From: Bacillus alkalicellulosilyticus
GTDB lineage: Bacteria; Bacillota; Bacilli; Bacillales; Bacillaceae_F
Direction of reading: 5' to 3'
Assembly (NCBI RefSeq): GCF_002019795.1
Contig: NZ_KV917382.1
Coordinates: forward strand, 166,334 to 202,398
Length of the DNA stretch: 36,065 nt
A program made the position numbers and the translations under genes. How positions within the stretch are numbered: position 1 is the stretch's first letter; every line of letters begins with the position of its first letter. The notes below the pieces were generated by a model. That model was given only the letters and a program-made list of their open reading frames with translations, did no database searches and was not told where the DNA came from. Positions 16,826-25,409 of the stretch are shown piece after piece.

Positions 16826-16910
16826 TACGTCACCCCCGGGACAACTGCGTATTTCTACAATTTCTTTCAATATACCCTTATAAGTTTAAATATTCAAGTA
16901 CAAACAGACC

Positions 16911-17200
16911 GCTACGGCAAGATAAACGTAATATAGCTATAGCGTTATTGATTTTTGCGTAGCTGATTGAAGTCATTACATAGCTATCCTACCCATTTAA
17001 ATACACTCAATTACAATCAAGTGTTACTATAGTTTGTAATATCGTTTCATAGCGTTAAAGCTATGATTCGTTTTAAACGCCGCAGCGCTTTGATATGACG
17101 TGCGGACTGTAGCTATACGATGCGTAGCGCTCTTCGGACGCACCGTAGCGGTAGCGAAAGAAAATAAGTGCTGTAGCGCCAAGGACGTTCCGCAGCGGTA
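16911..17200. repeat. GC-rich cluster of TAGC/GTAGCG repeats between tubZ and tubY
   Basis: Within 290 bp there are about ten TAGC cores on the plus strand, mostly as ATAGCTAT, CGTAGCG or TGTAGCG, plus two GCAGCG variants and a perfect hairpin CATAGC/GCTATG at 17048-17065. The right half is clearly richer in G+C than the surroundings. This is not coding. It forms the 5' side of tubY and could be a replication origin, a second partition site, or a binding region for TubY. A DNA element of foreign base composition is another possibility. Confidence 0.6.
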
Positions 17201-17302
17201 GAACCTTTATATAGATTATTTGTTTATAGTTTAGGGTTTGCTCATATGTGTATGAAGGATAATTGTGATGAGTGGAAGGGGAGTCTATCTGTAAGAATGC
17301 AT

Positions 17303-17340
17303 AAAAAAGCTCGAAGAATTATTCTTCGAGCTTTTTCTTA
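17303..17340. terminator. Strong terminator after tubZ (bidirectional)
   Basis: A perfect 16-bp inverted repeat (17304-17319 and 17321-17336; core AGCTCGAAGAAT) with A-rich and T-rich flanks lies a few bases past the tubZ stop. It can terminate both strands and separates tubRZ from tubY transcription, so tubY probably has its own promoter in the 475-bp gap. Confidence 0.85.
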
Positions 17341-17341
17341 T

Positions 17342-18646
17342 TTATAAATCATTTATTGGGTCATATCCATCATCAGATGACGATTTCACTTTAGACTTTG
17401 AATCTGTATCCTCACTTAGCAATGAGTCTAAATCATCTAAATCTAATTCTTCTTTCTTTTTCCTTTTAAATGTTTGAAGAGAGGCAAGAACATCATCGCT
17501 GTCGCTTTTTTCTTCTTGAAGTTCTGTGAGGCGATTATTCTCTTCAACTAATTCATTAATACGTGCTGGTAACTGAAGACCTGCAAATACCGTATAAAAA
17601 TGTACACCCCGGGCTTTTTCATCAACGTAAGTCGCAATTGGTTTTTCACCAGCTAGTGGTGCTTTAGAATCAATCAACGTTTCTACTGTATCTGTAAAAC
17701 CAAGGGTGAACAGTCTTTGTGCAGTTCCTCGGTTTGCAATAATACTTGTAGCAGCTCGTTGAGTGTTATCTAATTTATATCCATCTGACAGGATGCCAGT
17801 CTCAATGGAATCATCAAGTGCAGAAAGGTAAGTAGATTGATTTTCCAAGTCGATATCTCTATCATCAATTGAAAATTTCGATAGAGAAAGAATACCTGGA
17901 GTTTTAAGTAAATTCTCAAATTCACTTGAATCAAAATGAGAATCTCCATAAGGTTTAAAACTTGCCGTTACCACATTTAATTCATGTAATGTATCTGCAA
18001 TGAAGTCATTACTAAACTCAAGATATTCAGATAAGGAAGCATTAGGGTTTTGCGTACTGAATCGTTTATATAGTTTTTGATTATCAACCAAAATAATTGA
18101 ACCTAAACTTTGCATGACTTTAGAGATTTTTTGAAGTCGCTCTAATGCATTGCTTATAACAGTTGCTCCTTCTTTGTCTCGTGGTAAAGTCAAAATTAAT
18201 CCAAATCTTTTCTTAAATCCATTGTTATGAAGTGTTTTTATAGCTTCAATGACACTTCCAGTGCCAGTTCCGCCACCAAGTCCGGCAACTATCCAAACAA
18301 AATCACGGTCCATAAATTGTTTTTTTATTGAATCGATTATACTACCTTGTCCATCTACAAAAGCTTGTTCGCCAACATCAATATCTCTACCAGCACCTTT
18401 GCCCGTTCCAATTAGTAATTTTGAAATAGTAGGAGTTTTGAAACTAATTTTCTCAAAGTCCATAGCATTGGTATTTACAAGTAAAGCGTTATAAGGGAAG
18501 TGACCATTTCGAACGTTTGTTTTAACGTTAGCACATGCTGCGGCAATGGAACATCCACCCATACCCAGTCCCAAATATCCAAATTTAAGTGAAATTTTAA
18601 TATCATCCCGCTCCAACAAATTCTGTTGTGTAAGTGTTGATGCCAT
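17342..18646 (-). CDS. tubZ: Tubulin/FtsZ-like plasmid partition and replication GTPase (RepX/TubZ)
   Basis: A 434-residue protein that forms GTP-dependent filaments to move or maintain the plasmid. The tubulin signature GGGTGTGS is at residues 124-131; the N-terminal strand-glycine loop L-G-L-G-M-G-G (25-31) and V-N-T-N (57-60) complete the nucleotide pocket. The C-terminal 60 residues are charged (Lys/Asp/Glu/Ser), as in TubZ tails that contact TubR. Length and N-terminal sequence match RepX of the anthrax plasmid pXO1 as I know it (about 435 residues) much better than the 484-residue TubZ of pBtoxis. AAAGGAGA precedes the ATG. It follows tubR by 17 nt in one operon. RepX has been reported as necessary for replication of a pXO1 mini-replicon, so both roles are possible. 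Confidence 0.92.
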   Translation of the reverse strand: MASTLTQQNLLERDDIKISLKFGYLGLGMGGCSIAAACANVKTNVRNGHFPYNALLVNTNAMDFEKISFKTPTISKLLIGTGKGAGRDIDVGEQAFVDGQGSIIDSIKKQFMDRDFVWIVAGLGGGTGTGSVIEAIKTLHNNGFKKRFGLILTLPRDKEGATVISNALERLQKISKVMQSLGSIILVDNQKLYKRFSTQNPNASLSEYLEFSNDFIADTLHELNVVTASFKPYGDSHFDSSEFENLLKTPGILSLSKFSIDDRDIDLENQSTYLSALDDSIETGILSDGYKLDNTQRAATSIIANRGTAQRLFTLGFTDTVETLIDSKAPLAGEKPIATYVDEKARGVHFYTVFAGLQLPARINELVEENNRLTELQEEKSDSDDVLASLQTFKRKKKEELDLDDLDSLLSEDTDSKSKVKSSSDDGYDPINDL

Positions 18647-18663
18647 AATTATCGTCTCCTTTA

Positions 18664-18972
18664 TTATTTATTTTTTTGTCTCGCTATGTAAGAAGCTAGT
18701 TCTTGATAAAAAGGGGAAAGGCTATATAAACGGCCACGACCCATTTCTTTTATATTCACTAATCCAACTGCATCAAGTCTAGCTGTATAAATATCTAAGG
18801 TGTATCGAGAGGGTATTAAATCCTTATCCGTTTTTACTTTTTCCTTATAGAGTTGATTAACGTTGTGCCATAACTGTTCCTTTAGAAGTGGACCTTCCTT
18901 AAGTGCGATAAGGATATAGATTCCATCTCCTAATCTCTCATATATCAACTGAAGTACTTCATCCTTAGTCAA
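18664..18972 (-). CDS. tubR: TubR-like winged-helix centromere-binding repressor
   Basis: A 102-residue winged-helix protein directly upstream of tubZ. The size, basic wing (M-G-R-G-R-L-Y-S-L) and position fit TubR, the adaptor that binds the tubC centromere, links it to TubZ filaments and represses its own operon. The start used is TTG at 18972, with AAGGGAGG 6 nt upstream; a TTG six codons further upstream lies before this site and was rejected. The palindromes on both sides of the promoter are likely its binding sites. Sequence similarity among TubR proteins is low, so the call leans on context. Confidence 0.8.
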   Translation of the reverse strand: MTKDEVLQLIYERLGDGIYILIALKEGPLLKEQLWHNVNQLYKEKVKTDKDLIPSRYTLDIYTARLDAVGLVNIKEMGRGRLYSLSPFYQELASYIARQKNK

Positions 18973-18995
18973 GCTTGTACCTCCCTTCAATTAGT

Positions 18996-19037
18996 CCATG
19001 AATAAGTCATGACATTACCATGATTAATTCATGGTAA
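18996..19037. promoter_or_regulatory. Proximal TubR operator/centromere sites
   Basis: A perfect 9-bp inverted repeat TTACCATGA / TCATGGTAA with 5-bp spacer (19015-19037) and a CCATGAATAA half site (18996-19005) lie between the tubR promoter and start codon. Binding here would block transcription, giving autorepression of tubRZ. Confidence 0.7.
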
Positions 19038-19063
19038 CACCTTGAATAAATTTAAGTAACCTA

Positions 19064-19093
19064 AGAATATCACTAGTAAATGTATCCAGTCAA
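19064..19093 (-). promoter_or_regulatory. tubRZ promoter
   Basis: On the minus strand TTGACT (19088-19093) and TATTCT (19064-19069) are spaced by 18 bp, with TG one base before the -10 box (extended -10). It is flanked on both sides by CCATG palindromes. Confidence 0.75.
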
Positions 19094-19149
19094 GCCATAG
19101 TTTAATAACTTTTGAGATTGTATTTTCCCTTTATAAATAAGGCTTTTAT

Positions 19150-19220
19150 ATACCATGAATAACACATTGAATAATTCATGGTATTATCCATGGTATTATT
19201 CAAGGAGTTATTCCATGAAT
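19150..19220. promoter_or_regulatory. Distal CCATG repeat cluster, candidate tubC centromere
   Basis: An 11-bp perfect inverted repeat ATACCATGAAT / ATTCATGGTAT (19150-19160 and 19174-19184) is followed by further CCATGGTA and CCATGAAT half sites up to 19220. With the proximal cluster there are about seven half sites in two groups about 110 bp apart, the layout expected for a TubR-bound centromere. Confidence 0.7.
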
Positions 19221-19673
19221 TAAAAATTAGACCTATACATGTCTTAATATTCCCTATTTTCCCTCTTAGGTTTCTCTTCGCTCCTGAAAACTTAAGCCAA
19301 CTTTAGACATATTAAGTATCTGGATATCCACTTATAAGTGAACTCTCCAATAAGTGTCCCATTAGCATGACACCTGGTAAGTTTATTGATTTAGTCTATC
19401 TAACTAATATTTTGTAATTACGTTAACGATCTAAGTTTATTAAGAAAGTTTTTCTCAACCTATCAAATAGTTAAAGAGAAAACTGAAAAATAGATATACA
19501 GACAATATCCAACAAATTGCGAATTTAGTTAGGGGAATCCTAGAAGTTAGAGTAACTCCATTAGCATTTCTATAAATACCTCTCTCTTCAGGACAGATAC
19601 CTCTTCTCATTACAATACATCTAGGTCACTTGGTAAGAAAGTTACTTGGTAATGGGGAGGAGGGGAATTCTTA

Positions 19674-19847
19674 ATGTTTCACTGTGTCTTTTCCAGCTGT
19701 CTTATAAATACGTTTAATGACAAATTTTTCAATCCCATATTTAACAACTCATATTTAACAATAAAAAAGCTCATAGTTGTTAAACATGAGTTGTTATATG
19801 GACATAACAAGTTAAAGGGGAGTGTAGAAAGGCGTTGTGTCACTTAA
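19674..19847 (+). CDS. Possible 57-residue small protein
   Basis: An open frame with a near-perfect ribosome site (GGGGAGGAGGGG) 8 nt before its ATG. The product starts M-F-H-C-V-F-S-S-C and has no recognised motif. The frame runs through the 19-bp inverted repeat at 19743-19795, and its composition is not typical of its neighbours. The strong ribosome site is the only positive evidence. Confidence 0.25.
   Translation: MFHCVFSSCLINTFNDKFFNPIFNNSYLTIKKLIVVKHELLYGHNKLKGSVERRCVT
19743..19795. repeat. 19-bp inverted repeat with 15-nt loop
   Basis: The arms 19743-19761 and 19777-19795 (core AACAACTCAT / ATGAGTTGTT) match at 18 of 19 positions. The loop starts TAAAAAAGC. There is no U-run on either outer side. 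It could be a cruciform at an origin, a single-strand origin or a regulator site. Confidence 0.6.
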
Positions 19848-19853
19848 AGAACC

Positions 19854-19883
19854 TTGACTATAATACCCTGACTAATATATATT
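19854..19883 (+). promoter_or_regulatory. Candidate promoter of the relaxation/coupling-protein operon
   Basis: TTGACT (19854-19859) is followed after 18 bp by TATATT (19878-19883); TATATA with 16-bp spacing is also possible. It would give a leader of about 220 nt. A second TTGACA at 19973 has no good -10 box. Confidence 0.5.
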
Positions 19884-20025
19884 TCTTATATATCTCACTT
19901 GAATGAAGAGGAAAATGATGAATTCTATTTTGTACCTTTATGGGAGTTCTATTTTTAACTCTCTTTGGACAATTGACAGCATTATTTGATACACTTTGTT
20001 CAACTAAAATTACATAAAAACAGGG

Positions 20026-20090
20026 TAGCCCCCTTAATGAATTGGAGTAGGAAAAAGCCTAGCTTCGTTTATTAAGGTGGGCTATTTTTT
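20026..20090 (+). terminator. Leader terminator 1 (before the replication-relaxation gene)
   Basis: The arms TAGCCCCCTTAAT (20026-20038) and ATTAAGGTGGGCTA (20071-20084) pair with a single bulge and are followed by TTTTTT. The 32-nt loop contains a small TAGG/CCTA hairpin. Only 22 nt separate the U-run from the start codon, leaving room for the ribosome site but not for another promoter. The nearest gene on the other side (tubR) runs the opposite way, so this hairpin acts on the operon's own leader. Confidence 0.85.
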
Positions 20091-20112
20091 ATGGAGAAAG
20101 GAGTTGTGAATT

Positions 20113-21432
20113 TTGAACGTAGATTCAAAGAAAAAGAGGTATAAATTTGGTCCTAATAACCAAGGTGCAATGCTTTCTAACAATGACCTGAAGCTTTTGC
20201 AGTTTTTAGCTAACCAAAGACTACTAACAGTTAACCAGTTGTACAAAGTATATAAAGACAAGATAACAATTAATTCTTTTCGAGTGAAACTGTATCGCTG
20301 GGGAATGAAAGAACTGATTGTTCCGCACCAATATTCACTTGGGCAAGATGGCTTTTATTTTAACTATTTCCGTATTGGATATCGAGCAGTAGAAATTTTA
20401 ATAAGAGAAGGGATGTTGCCAAACAGTTGGGAAGGGTTTCAAATTAAAAAGATTTCTAATGTCAAAAATGTTGATCACTTCTTGGCCACACAAGAATTAG
20501 TGGTCAATACAATACATGCTCTTGAAGAAAAGGAGAAAAACCTAGAATCCTTACACCCATATGAAAATCCCTATCTGGATAATGAAGAGATAGAACCAAG
20601 TAAAATAATTATTCCCGATTGGATATTAAGAGTGGAGAACCGATATCTAAATATTGAATTAGATACAGGAGAAGAGCCTACAAAGGAAATCTTTGAAAAA
20701 GTGGAACGCTATGCAAAACTATGTAAACAAAATTCCCACCAAGAACATGTTGTTTTAATTGCTATCCTCGATGGAAGCTTTAAAACAAGAAAAGCATATT
20801 CCGAGGATCGTTCAAGAAGAATTGGAAATCTTAAAAAAATGTTTATGTCCTATAAGGATTTATCCCTTTCTAACTTTTCCATCTATATCCTTCCATTATC
20901 AAGGGCTGTTCGGACAGCAGAAAGAGTATTGTTAGGATTAAAGCCATATGCAGCTAACATTTATCAAACAGAATTGGATACTATTGAACTGGCAGTATTT
21001 AAAAATCCTAAATTTAGATATAAGTATAAAGAGATTGAAAGTACGGAAGTATACCTTCCTGATGTTCCGAAAGAAATGTATGCAGACAAAGCAATCAAAA
21101 TCACTCACAAAAAAGGGTCTTATGATGAAATGCTTTTACTTGTTCTTCTGGATGAAGGGAATGTTAAAGAACTAGATAGGTTACACTATTTATCTTCCAT
21201 GGTAAATGAGGGGAGAATGAAACAAACGATACACAAAATTATTGCATTTTACTCAAGGAGAGATGAAAAGATATATGATGTGCTAGCAAATCATTACCGT
21301 AATGTTTTAATTGGTGATAATGAATCGTGGATGAGAACAGGCTATGATGAAACTCCTAAATTCAGCCGAACTGTGTCCCCGTTTAAGATGGAGGTGACTG
21401 AGTATGATAAAGAAACTAATGTCATCACATAG
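20113..21432 (+). CDS. Replication-relaxation family protein (winged helix plus nuclease-like fold)
   Basis: A 439-residue protein of the kind named Replic_Relax, common on large Bacillus plasmids next to TraG/VirD4. Residues 22-95 form a winged-helix domain (N-D-L-K-L-L-Q-F-L ... V-N-Q-L). Residues about 165-215 look like a restriction-endonuclease-type core: P-D (168-169) then I-E-L-D-T-G (181-186), a PD-(D/E)xK-like pattern. Whether it cuts DNA is unknown; helping relaxation or processing of plasmid DNA is inferred. The start is TTG at 20113, behind AAAGGAG. The 3' end overlaps the coupling-protein gene by 29 nt, so the two are co-translated. Confidence 0.75.
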   Translation: MNVDSKKKRYKFGPNNQGAMLSNNDLKLLQFLANQRLLTVNQLYKVYKDKITINSFRVKLYRWGMKELIVPHQYSLGQDGFYFNYFRIGYRAVEILIREGMLPNSWEGFQIKKISNVKNVDHFLATQELVVNTIHALEEKEKNLESLHPYENPYLDNEEIEPSKIIIPDWILRVENRYLNIELDTGEEPTKEIFEKVERYAKLCKQNSHQEHVVLIAILDGSFKTRKAYSEDRSRRIGNLKKMFMSYKDLSLSNFSIYILPLSRAVRTAERVLLGLKPYAANIYQTELDTIELAVFKNPKFRYKYKEIESTEVYLPDVPKEMYADKAIKITHKKGSYDEMLLLVLLDEGNVKELDRLHYLSSMVNEGRMKQTIHKIIAFYSRRDEKIYDVLANHYRNVLIGDNESWMRTGYDETPKFSRTVSPFKMEVTEYDKETNVIT

Positions 21433-24151
21433 ATTACCATTTATTATTGCGGTTACTTTGCTAATCCTTTCCTTATGGTTATCGATGAGGGCTGTGACAA
21501 ATTATATTTTGTTAATGGTTGGCCAATTCTTAGAGTATATTCCTGTATTCGTTCTCTTTGGTAGTTCAATAGCTCCATCTATACTTGGACTTATAGCCAC
21601 ATCAACCATTTCCATTGTAACTTGGTTGATGTCAACCAAAATCAAAGAGTTTCAAGGACTCAAATGGCGTATCTTTATATTCTCTCAAATGATTGTTGGT
21701 ATCGTGTTCTACTATACGTGGTTTATAACAGCTCCGGTTTACAATGTAATTGTTCCTTACTTGTTAGAGAGAATTCATGAGTTGGAAATTGTAAACGTAT
21801 GGCATGGGGTATTGGTAGGAGACACAACGAATCTCCTTATTTTACTTGTATTTATACCAGGAATCATTATGGCTCTGTTACTTATTTGGTTAGCGGGACA
21901 ATACGCTCTCCATCGTGACGACTTACGCGAAGCCTTTGAAGAATTTGAATATAACTCAAGATTTCTTCAGTCCTTTTTTAGCAAAGGAGAAGAAGAAAAG
22001 TGGCCTGATGTTGTGCTAGGTCCTGACTCAGAGACGCAAGAACTTATCATTCAACCAGGAAAAGACAGAACACTTAATAATATAATTATAGGTTCCATTG
22101 GTACTGGTAAAACAGCTGCTCTCGTGTTGCCCATTTTAAATCAAGACCTACATTGGATGTCTCGATTTATTAATCAATTTAGAAACGTATACCAACGAGA
22201 CGACTATCACACTGAGGAAATTAAGGGAATGTACTTAAATGGAATATCGGTCATAGAGCCTTCTAATGATTTATGTCAAAAGACCTTTCAATTAGTTAAA
22301 GCTCACAATATACCTGAAGACTCTGTTTTTTATATAGACCCTACAAATCCAAACACCCCTAATATTAATCCGATGCAAGGTCCAGTAGACCAAGTAGCTG
22401 AAGCGTTTGCGATGGTAATTGAAGGACTTGGGGAAGGTGGAGATGGGGGGAACTTTTTCTTCCAGCAATCAGAGCGTAACCACTTAAAACATTATATATA
22501 TCTTTTGAAATTGCATGAACCTGATAAGGAAGTTACCTTTGATATGCTACTCGATATGTACAACAGTTCTCAACTAGTACGAACCATGCACGTTAAGTTA
22601 AAAGACACGTTTCCAGACAACTATAACGATATTGAAGATAGAGACCAACGCAACCATTGGCAAATTGTTAAGCAGATTGATTCTTGGTTTGATAATAATC
22701 TTTTACCTAAAACATCTAGAAATGGTGAAAATGAAAAGGTTACTCATGGAGTTTATCGTGGTCAAGATGTATATTATGATGCAAAAGCAGAGTATGTACA
22801 AGGTTTACGTAACATCCTAAATGACATTGGTGCCAACAAGTTAATCCGTCGTGTTCTATTTGGGGAATCAAAGTTTAACTTTGATAAGCACTTGGAATTT
22901 GGTGGTGTGCTTTTAGTAAATACTGCTAAGGGAGAATTATCAGGATTATCTAATGTTCTTGGAAAGTTAATCCTTCTTAGTTTACAAAATGCTGTATTCC
23001 GAAGAGAACCAAATACGAGTAATTTCCACCATATCCTCGTGGATGAGTTTCCTGATTACGTATATCGGCCATTTAAAGAGTTTCCCGCTCAATCACGTAA
23101 ATATAAGACTATCGTTACCGTTGTAGCCCAAACTGTTACACAGCTTGCAGATAAATATGGAGAAACCTACATGCACACCTTACTAGGAACGCTAAGACAT
23201 AAAATGGTTTACGGGGATATTCCTGATTATGATGCTCAGTTATTCTCTAATATTTTTGGTGAAGAAGAACGTTTTGAAGAAACACAAGGTGAACAAACCG
23301 TATCTCCTCTTCAAGAAATGCCAATGACTCGAGCGGGGAGTCAATATGCTAAAACCAAAGAAGCCATTCTCACACCAAGTGATATTATCTTTCAGAAGGA
23401 GTTTCAAGCTGCCGTTAAGATTGTTAAACACAACCGTCCTATTCCAGTAAGACAAATAGATGCTAACTTTGTACCAAAAGAAGAGTTTAAAGAAGCTGTT
23501 GTTTTAGTTGACACTGAGGCGGGACAAATTTGGCTTGACGAGAAAGAAAAGTTCTTAGAATTCGATATTCTTGCGAACGAATCAATTGAAGATGAAGAAT
23601 TACTGGAACAACAAGAAATAGCAACCATATCTGAAGACAGCGAGAATGTTGTTGAGACTCCTGAGGTGGATGAAGAAATCACTCTTGCTACTCACCCAGG
23701 ACAACCTATTCATGTGAATGAGCCTAAACCACAGAGACGATTAAGAAAACCTCCTTTAGTAGATAACGTTGAGGAAATCTTATCATCTGCCGTCAATCCG
23801 GAGTTGGCTAGTACACAAGAAACTGACATTCCCTTGATAGAACCAGAAAAGAAAGGGATAGAAACTCCTCAAAACATAGAAGATACAACACACTTGTCAA
23901 CTAACCATGAAAAAGAAGAACAACAAAAACCTGAAGTTATAGTTGATGAATATGACCCGCTTGCTGATATTTTTGGTGATTCTTCCAATGTTGAACCAAA
24001 AGTGAGCAAGTTATCTGAAAAAGAAGAGGAACTCATAAAAACGTTACAAAAAGAAGTGAATCAAGTTAAGAAGGAATCACATAGTGACGAAAAGACTAAT
24101 GACCAAAATGACTTAAACTTCCTTTTTACTGATTATGAAGATGAAAAGTAG
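21404..24151 (+). CDS. TraG/VirD4-like coupling ATPase
   Basis: A 915-residue membrane-bound ATPase that would bring plasmid DNA to the transfer channel. It has about four N-terminal membrane helices (residues about 11-34, 44-75, 88-110 and 142-168), Walker A GSIGTGKT (230-237), Walker B I-L-V-D-E-F (544-549), and a V-A-Q-T motif (574-577) as in TraG/TraD motors. The last 200 residues are an acidic, Glu/Pro-rich, probably disordered tail, longer than in most VirD4 proteins and perhaps a docking arm. GGAGGTGA precedes the ATG; the start overlaps the upstream gene by 29 nt. No VirB4 or relaxase is in the window, so the remaining transfer genes must lie elsewhere. Confidence 0.85.
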   Translation: MIKKLMSSHRLPFIIAVTLLILSLWLSMRAVTNYILLMVGQFLEYIPVFVLFGSSIAPSILGLIATSTISIVTWLMSTKIKEFQGLKWRIFIFSQMIVGIVFYYTWFITAPVYNVIVPYLLERIHELEIVNVWHGVLVGDTTNLLILLVFIPGIIMALLLIWLAGQYALHRDDLREAFEEFEYNSRFLQSFFSKGEEEKWPDVVLGPDSETQELIIQPGKDRTLNNIIIGSIGTGKTAALVLPILNQDLHWMSRFINQFRNVYQRDDYHTEEIKGMYLNGISVIEPSNDLCQKTFQLVKAHNIPEDSVFYIDPTNPNTPNINPMQGPVDQVAEAFAMVIEGLGEGGDGGNFFFQQSERNHLKHYIYLLKLHEPDKEVTFDMLLDMYNSSQLVRTMHVKLKDTFPDNYNDIEDRDQRNHWQIVKQIDSWFDNNLLPKTSRNGENEKVTHGVYRGQDVYYDAKAEYVQGLRNILNDIGANKLIRRVLFGESKFNFDKHLEFGGVLLVNTAKGELSGLSNVLGKLILLSLQNAVFRREPNTSNFHHILVDEFPDYVYRPFKEFPAQSRKYKTIVTVVAQTVTQLADKYGETYMHTLLGTLRHKMVYGDIPDYDAQLFSNIFGEEERFEETQGEQTVSPLQEMPMTRAGSQYAKTKEAILTPSDIIFQKEFQAAVKIVKHNRPIPVRQIDANFVPKEEFKEAVVLVDTEAGQIWLDEKEKFLEFDILANESIEDEELLEQQEIATISEDSENVVETPEVDEEITLATHPGQPIHVNEPKPQRRLRKPPLVDNVEEILSSAVNPELASTQETDIPLIEPEKKGIETPQNIEDTTHLSTNHEKEEQQKPEVIVDEYDPLADIFGDSSNVEPKVSKLSEKEEELIKTLQKEVNQVKKESHSDEKTNDQNDLNFLFTDYEDEK

Positions 24152-24300
24152 GTTGAACTACTCACCACTTATCAATTCTAATAGCTAATTAAAGTGGGAG
24201 ATTCCTAAGAACACCAGCGTAATCGCTAGTTATGAGTTAGGCTATCCCCGTCGCACCGACGGTTAGAAGTCTTATCGCTTCATTTTTAAGATTTAATCCT
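24150..24300 (-). ncRNA. Right end and omega-RNA region of the tnpB element
   Basis: The 3' end of tnpB and the following bases on the minus strand have the usual order of IS605/IS1341-type omega RNA: a GC-rich stem around GTCGGTGCGAC (in the tnpB end), then CTTAGGAATCTCCCACTT, then an imperfect hairpin (24161-24200; CTCACCACTT against AAGTGGGAG on the plus strand), and the end AGTAGTTCAAC near 24152. The guide would be read from the sequence beyond it, the last codons of the coupling-protein gene. The exact RNA ends are not visible. Confidence 0.6.
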
Positions 24301-25409
24301 GCATTACGGTCTCTTTGGTGGTGGGCTCCGCACTTGCAAGTCCACTCACGCAAACCTGGGTCTTTAACGTCTTTGTTTTTATAACCACAACTCGAGCATA
24401 GTTGAGAGCTAGGAAAGGTTTTACTTACTTCCACTACTGCTTTACCGTACCATTCAGCCTTGTATTTTAGCATGACTTTGAACTGATGCCAAGATACATC
24501 AGCAATGGCTTGAGCTGTTTTCTTATTTTTCATTAAGTTCGATACTTGTAAATTCTCAATCCCTATAACATCGTGGTTTTTGATGATATCGGAAGAGGTC
24601 TTATGCAAGAAATCTGTACGTTTGTTTTCAATTTTCTCATGAATGCGAGCTACTTTAATTCGTTGTTTATTCCAGTTGCTAGAGCCGAACACTCGTCTTG
24701 AAAGTACCTGTTGAGCCTTTACTAATTTTTGCTCTAACTCCTTATAATAACGGTTGTTTTTGTATTTGGTTCCATCTGCAAGAATTGCGAAGTCTTTTAG
24801 GCCTAAATCAACGCCGGTACTAGAGTTTGTCTTTGGTAAAGGCATGACCTCTGTTTCAGTTACGATAGCTACAAAGTACCTTCCACTTGGTTTACGTCGG
24901 ATAGTGGCATTGATAATTCTTCCTTCTACTTCACGACTTTTGGCAAACCGAACAAGACCAAGTTTGGGGAGCTTGATGTATTTTTCGTGAACAGCGATAT
25001 TTCCGTTGGTTTGCTTCGTGGTATAGGTGTGTACCTTGTTCTTTTTACTTTTAAATTTAGGTGCATTATTTTGCTTCTTGTAGTAACGTTGGTACGAATC
25101 TGCTAAGTTCTCAACGGACTTTTGAAGGGAGATGCTATCTACTTCTTTTAAAAATGCATAATGTTCTTTTAACTGGCGAACGGCTTTAATAGAGTCATAT
25201 TTATTGAAAAACTCACTTTTCCAATTGTTTGACGGAAGTTGGCCGTTTTGCGTCATATTTTCAACGATATACCAATAAGCTTCTTTTTCCTTTTGTTTAC
25301 TGAGGAAAAAATTGAACACGAACCTGGAACAACCAATCGTTTTATTAATTAGTTCGATTTGTCTTGGATTAGGAAAGATACGAAACTTAAAAGACTTTTT
25401 TACTAACAT
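24237..25409 (-). CDS. tnpB: TnpB, RNA-guided nuclease of an IS605/IS1341-type element
   Basis: A 390-residue TnpB with an apparently complete RuvC site: D201 (in G-V-D-L-G-L), E285 (I-G-I-E-N-L) and D367 (R-D-R-N-A). The zinc site C338, C341, C358, C360 is complete. TnpB cuts DNA guided by its omega RNA and helps retain the element after excision. There is no tnpA transposase beside it, so it is a stand-alone (IS1341-like) element, moved in trans if at all. The gene is opposite in direction to its neighbours and sits between the coupling-protein stop and the promoter of the next operon, so it harms neither. GAGG lies 8 nt before the ATG. Confidence 0.93.
   Translation of the reverse strand: MLVKKSFKFRIFPNPRQIELINKTIGCSRFVFNFFLSKQKEKEAYWYIVENMTQNGQLPSNNWKSEFFNKYDSIKAVRQLKEHYAFLKEVDSISLQKSVENLADSYQRYYKKQNNAPKFKSKKNKVHTYTTKQTNGNIAVHEKYIKLPKLGLVRFAKSREVEGRIINATIRRKPSGRYFVAIVTETEVMPLPKTNSSTGVDLGLKDFAILADGTKYKNNRYYKELEQKLVKAQQVLSRRVFGSSNWNKQRIKVARIHEKIENKRTDFLHKTSSDIIKNHDVIGIENLQVSNLMKNKKTAQAIADVSWHQFKVMLKYKAEWYGKAVVEVSKTFPSSQLCSSCGYKNKDVKDPGLREWTCKCGAHHQRDRNAGLNLKNEAIRLLTVGATGIA

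Larger units (their letters stand above)
19221..19853. other. Gene-free region with palindromes and short repeats
   Basis: About 600 bp with no sizeable gene. It contains the palindrome CACTTATAAGTG (19329-19340), two ACTTGGTAA repeats (19628-19636 and 19644-19652), a repeated CATATTTAACAA (19736 and 19750), and the large inverted repeat described separately. Being next to tubR and containing AT-rich and repeated DNA, it is a candidate for origin functions, but no recognised initiator boxes are seen. Confidence 0.4.

Noticed and set aside
18996-19220. CRISPR-like array
   Set aside because: The repeats are short inverted half sites with irregular spacing and no unique spacers of constant length.
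19973-20001. TTGACA at 19973 as the promoter of the relaxation/coupling operon
   Set aside because: At 17 bp spacing the -10 box would be TTGTTC, a poor match; the pair at 19854/19878 is better.
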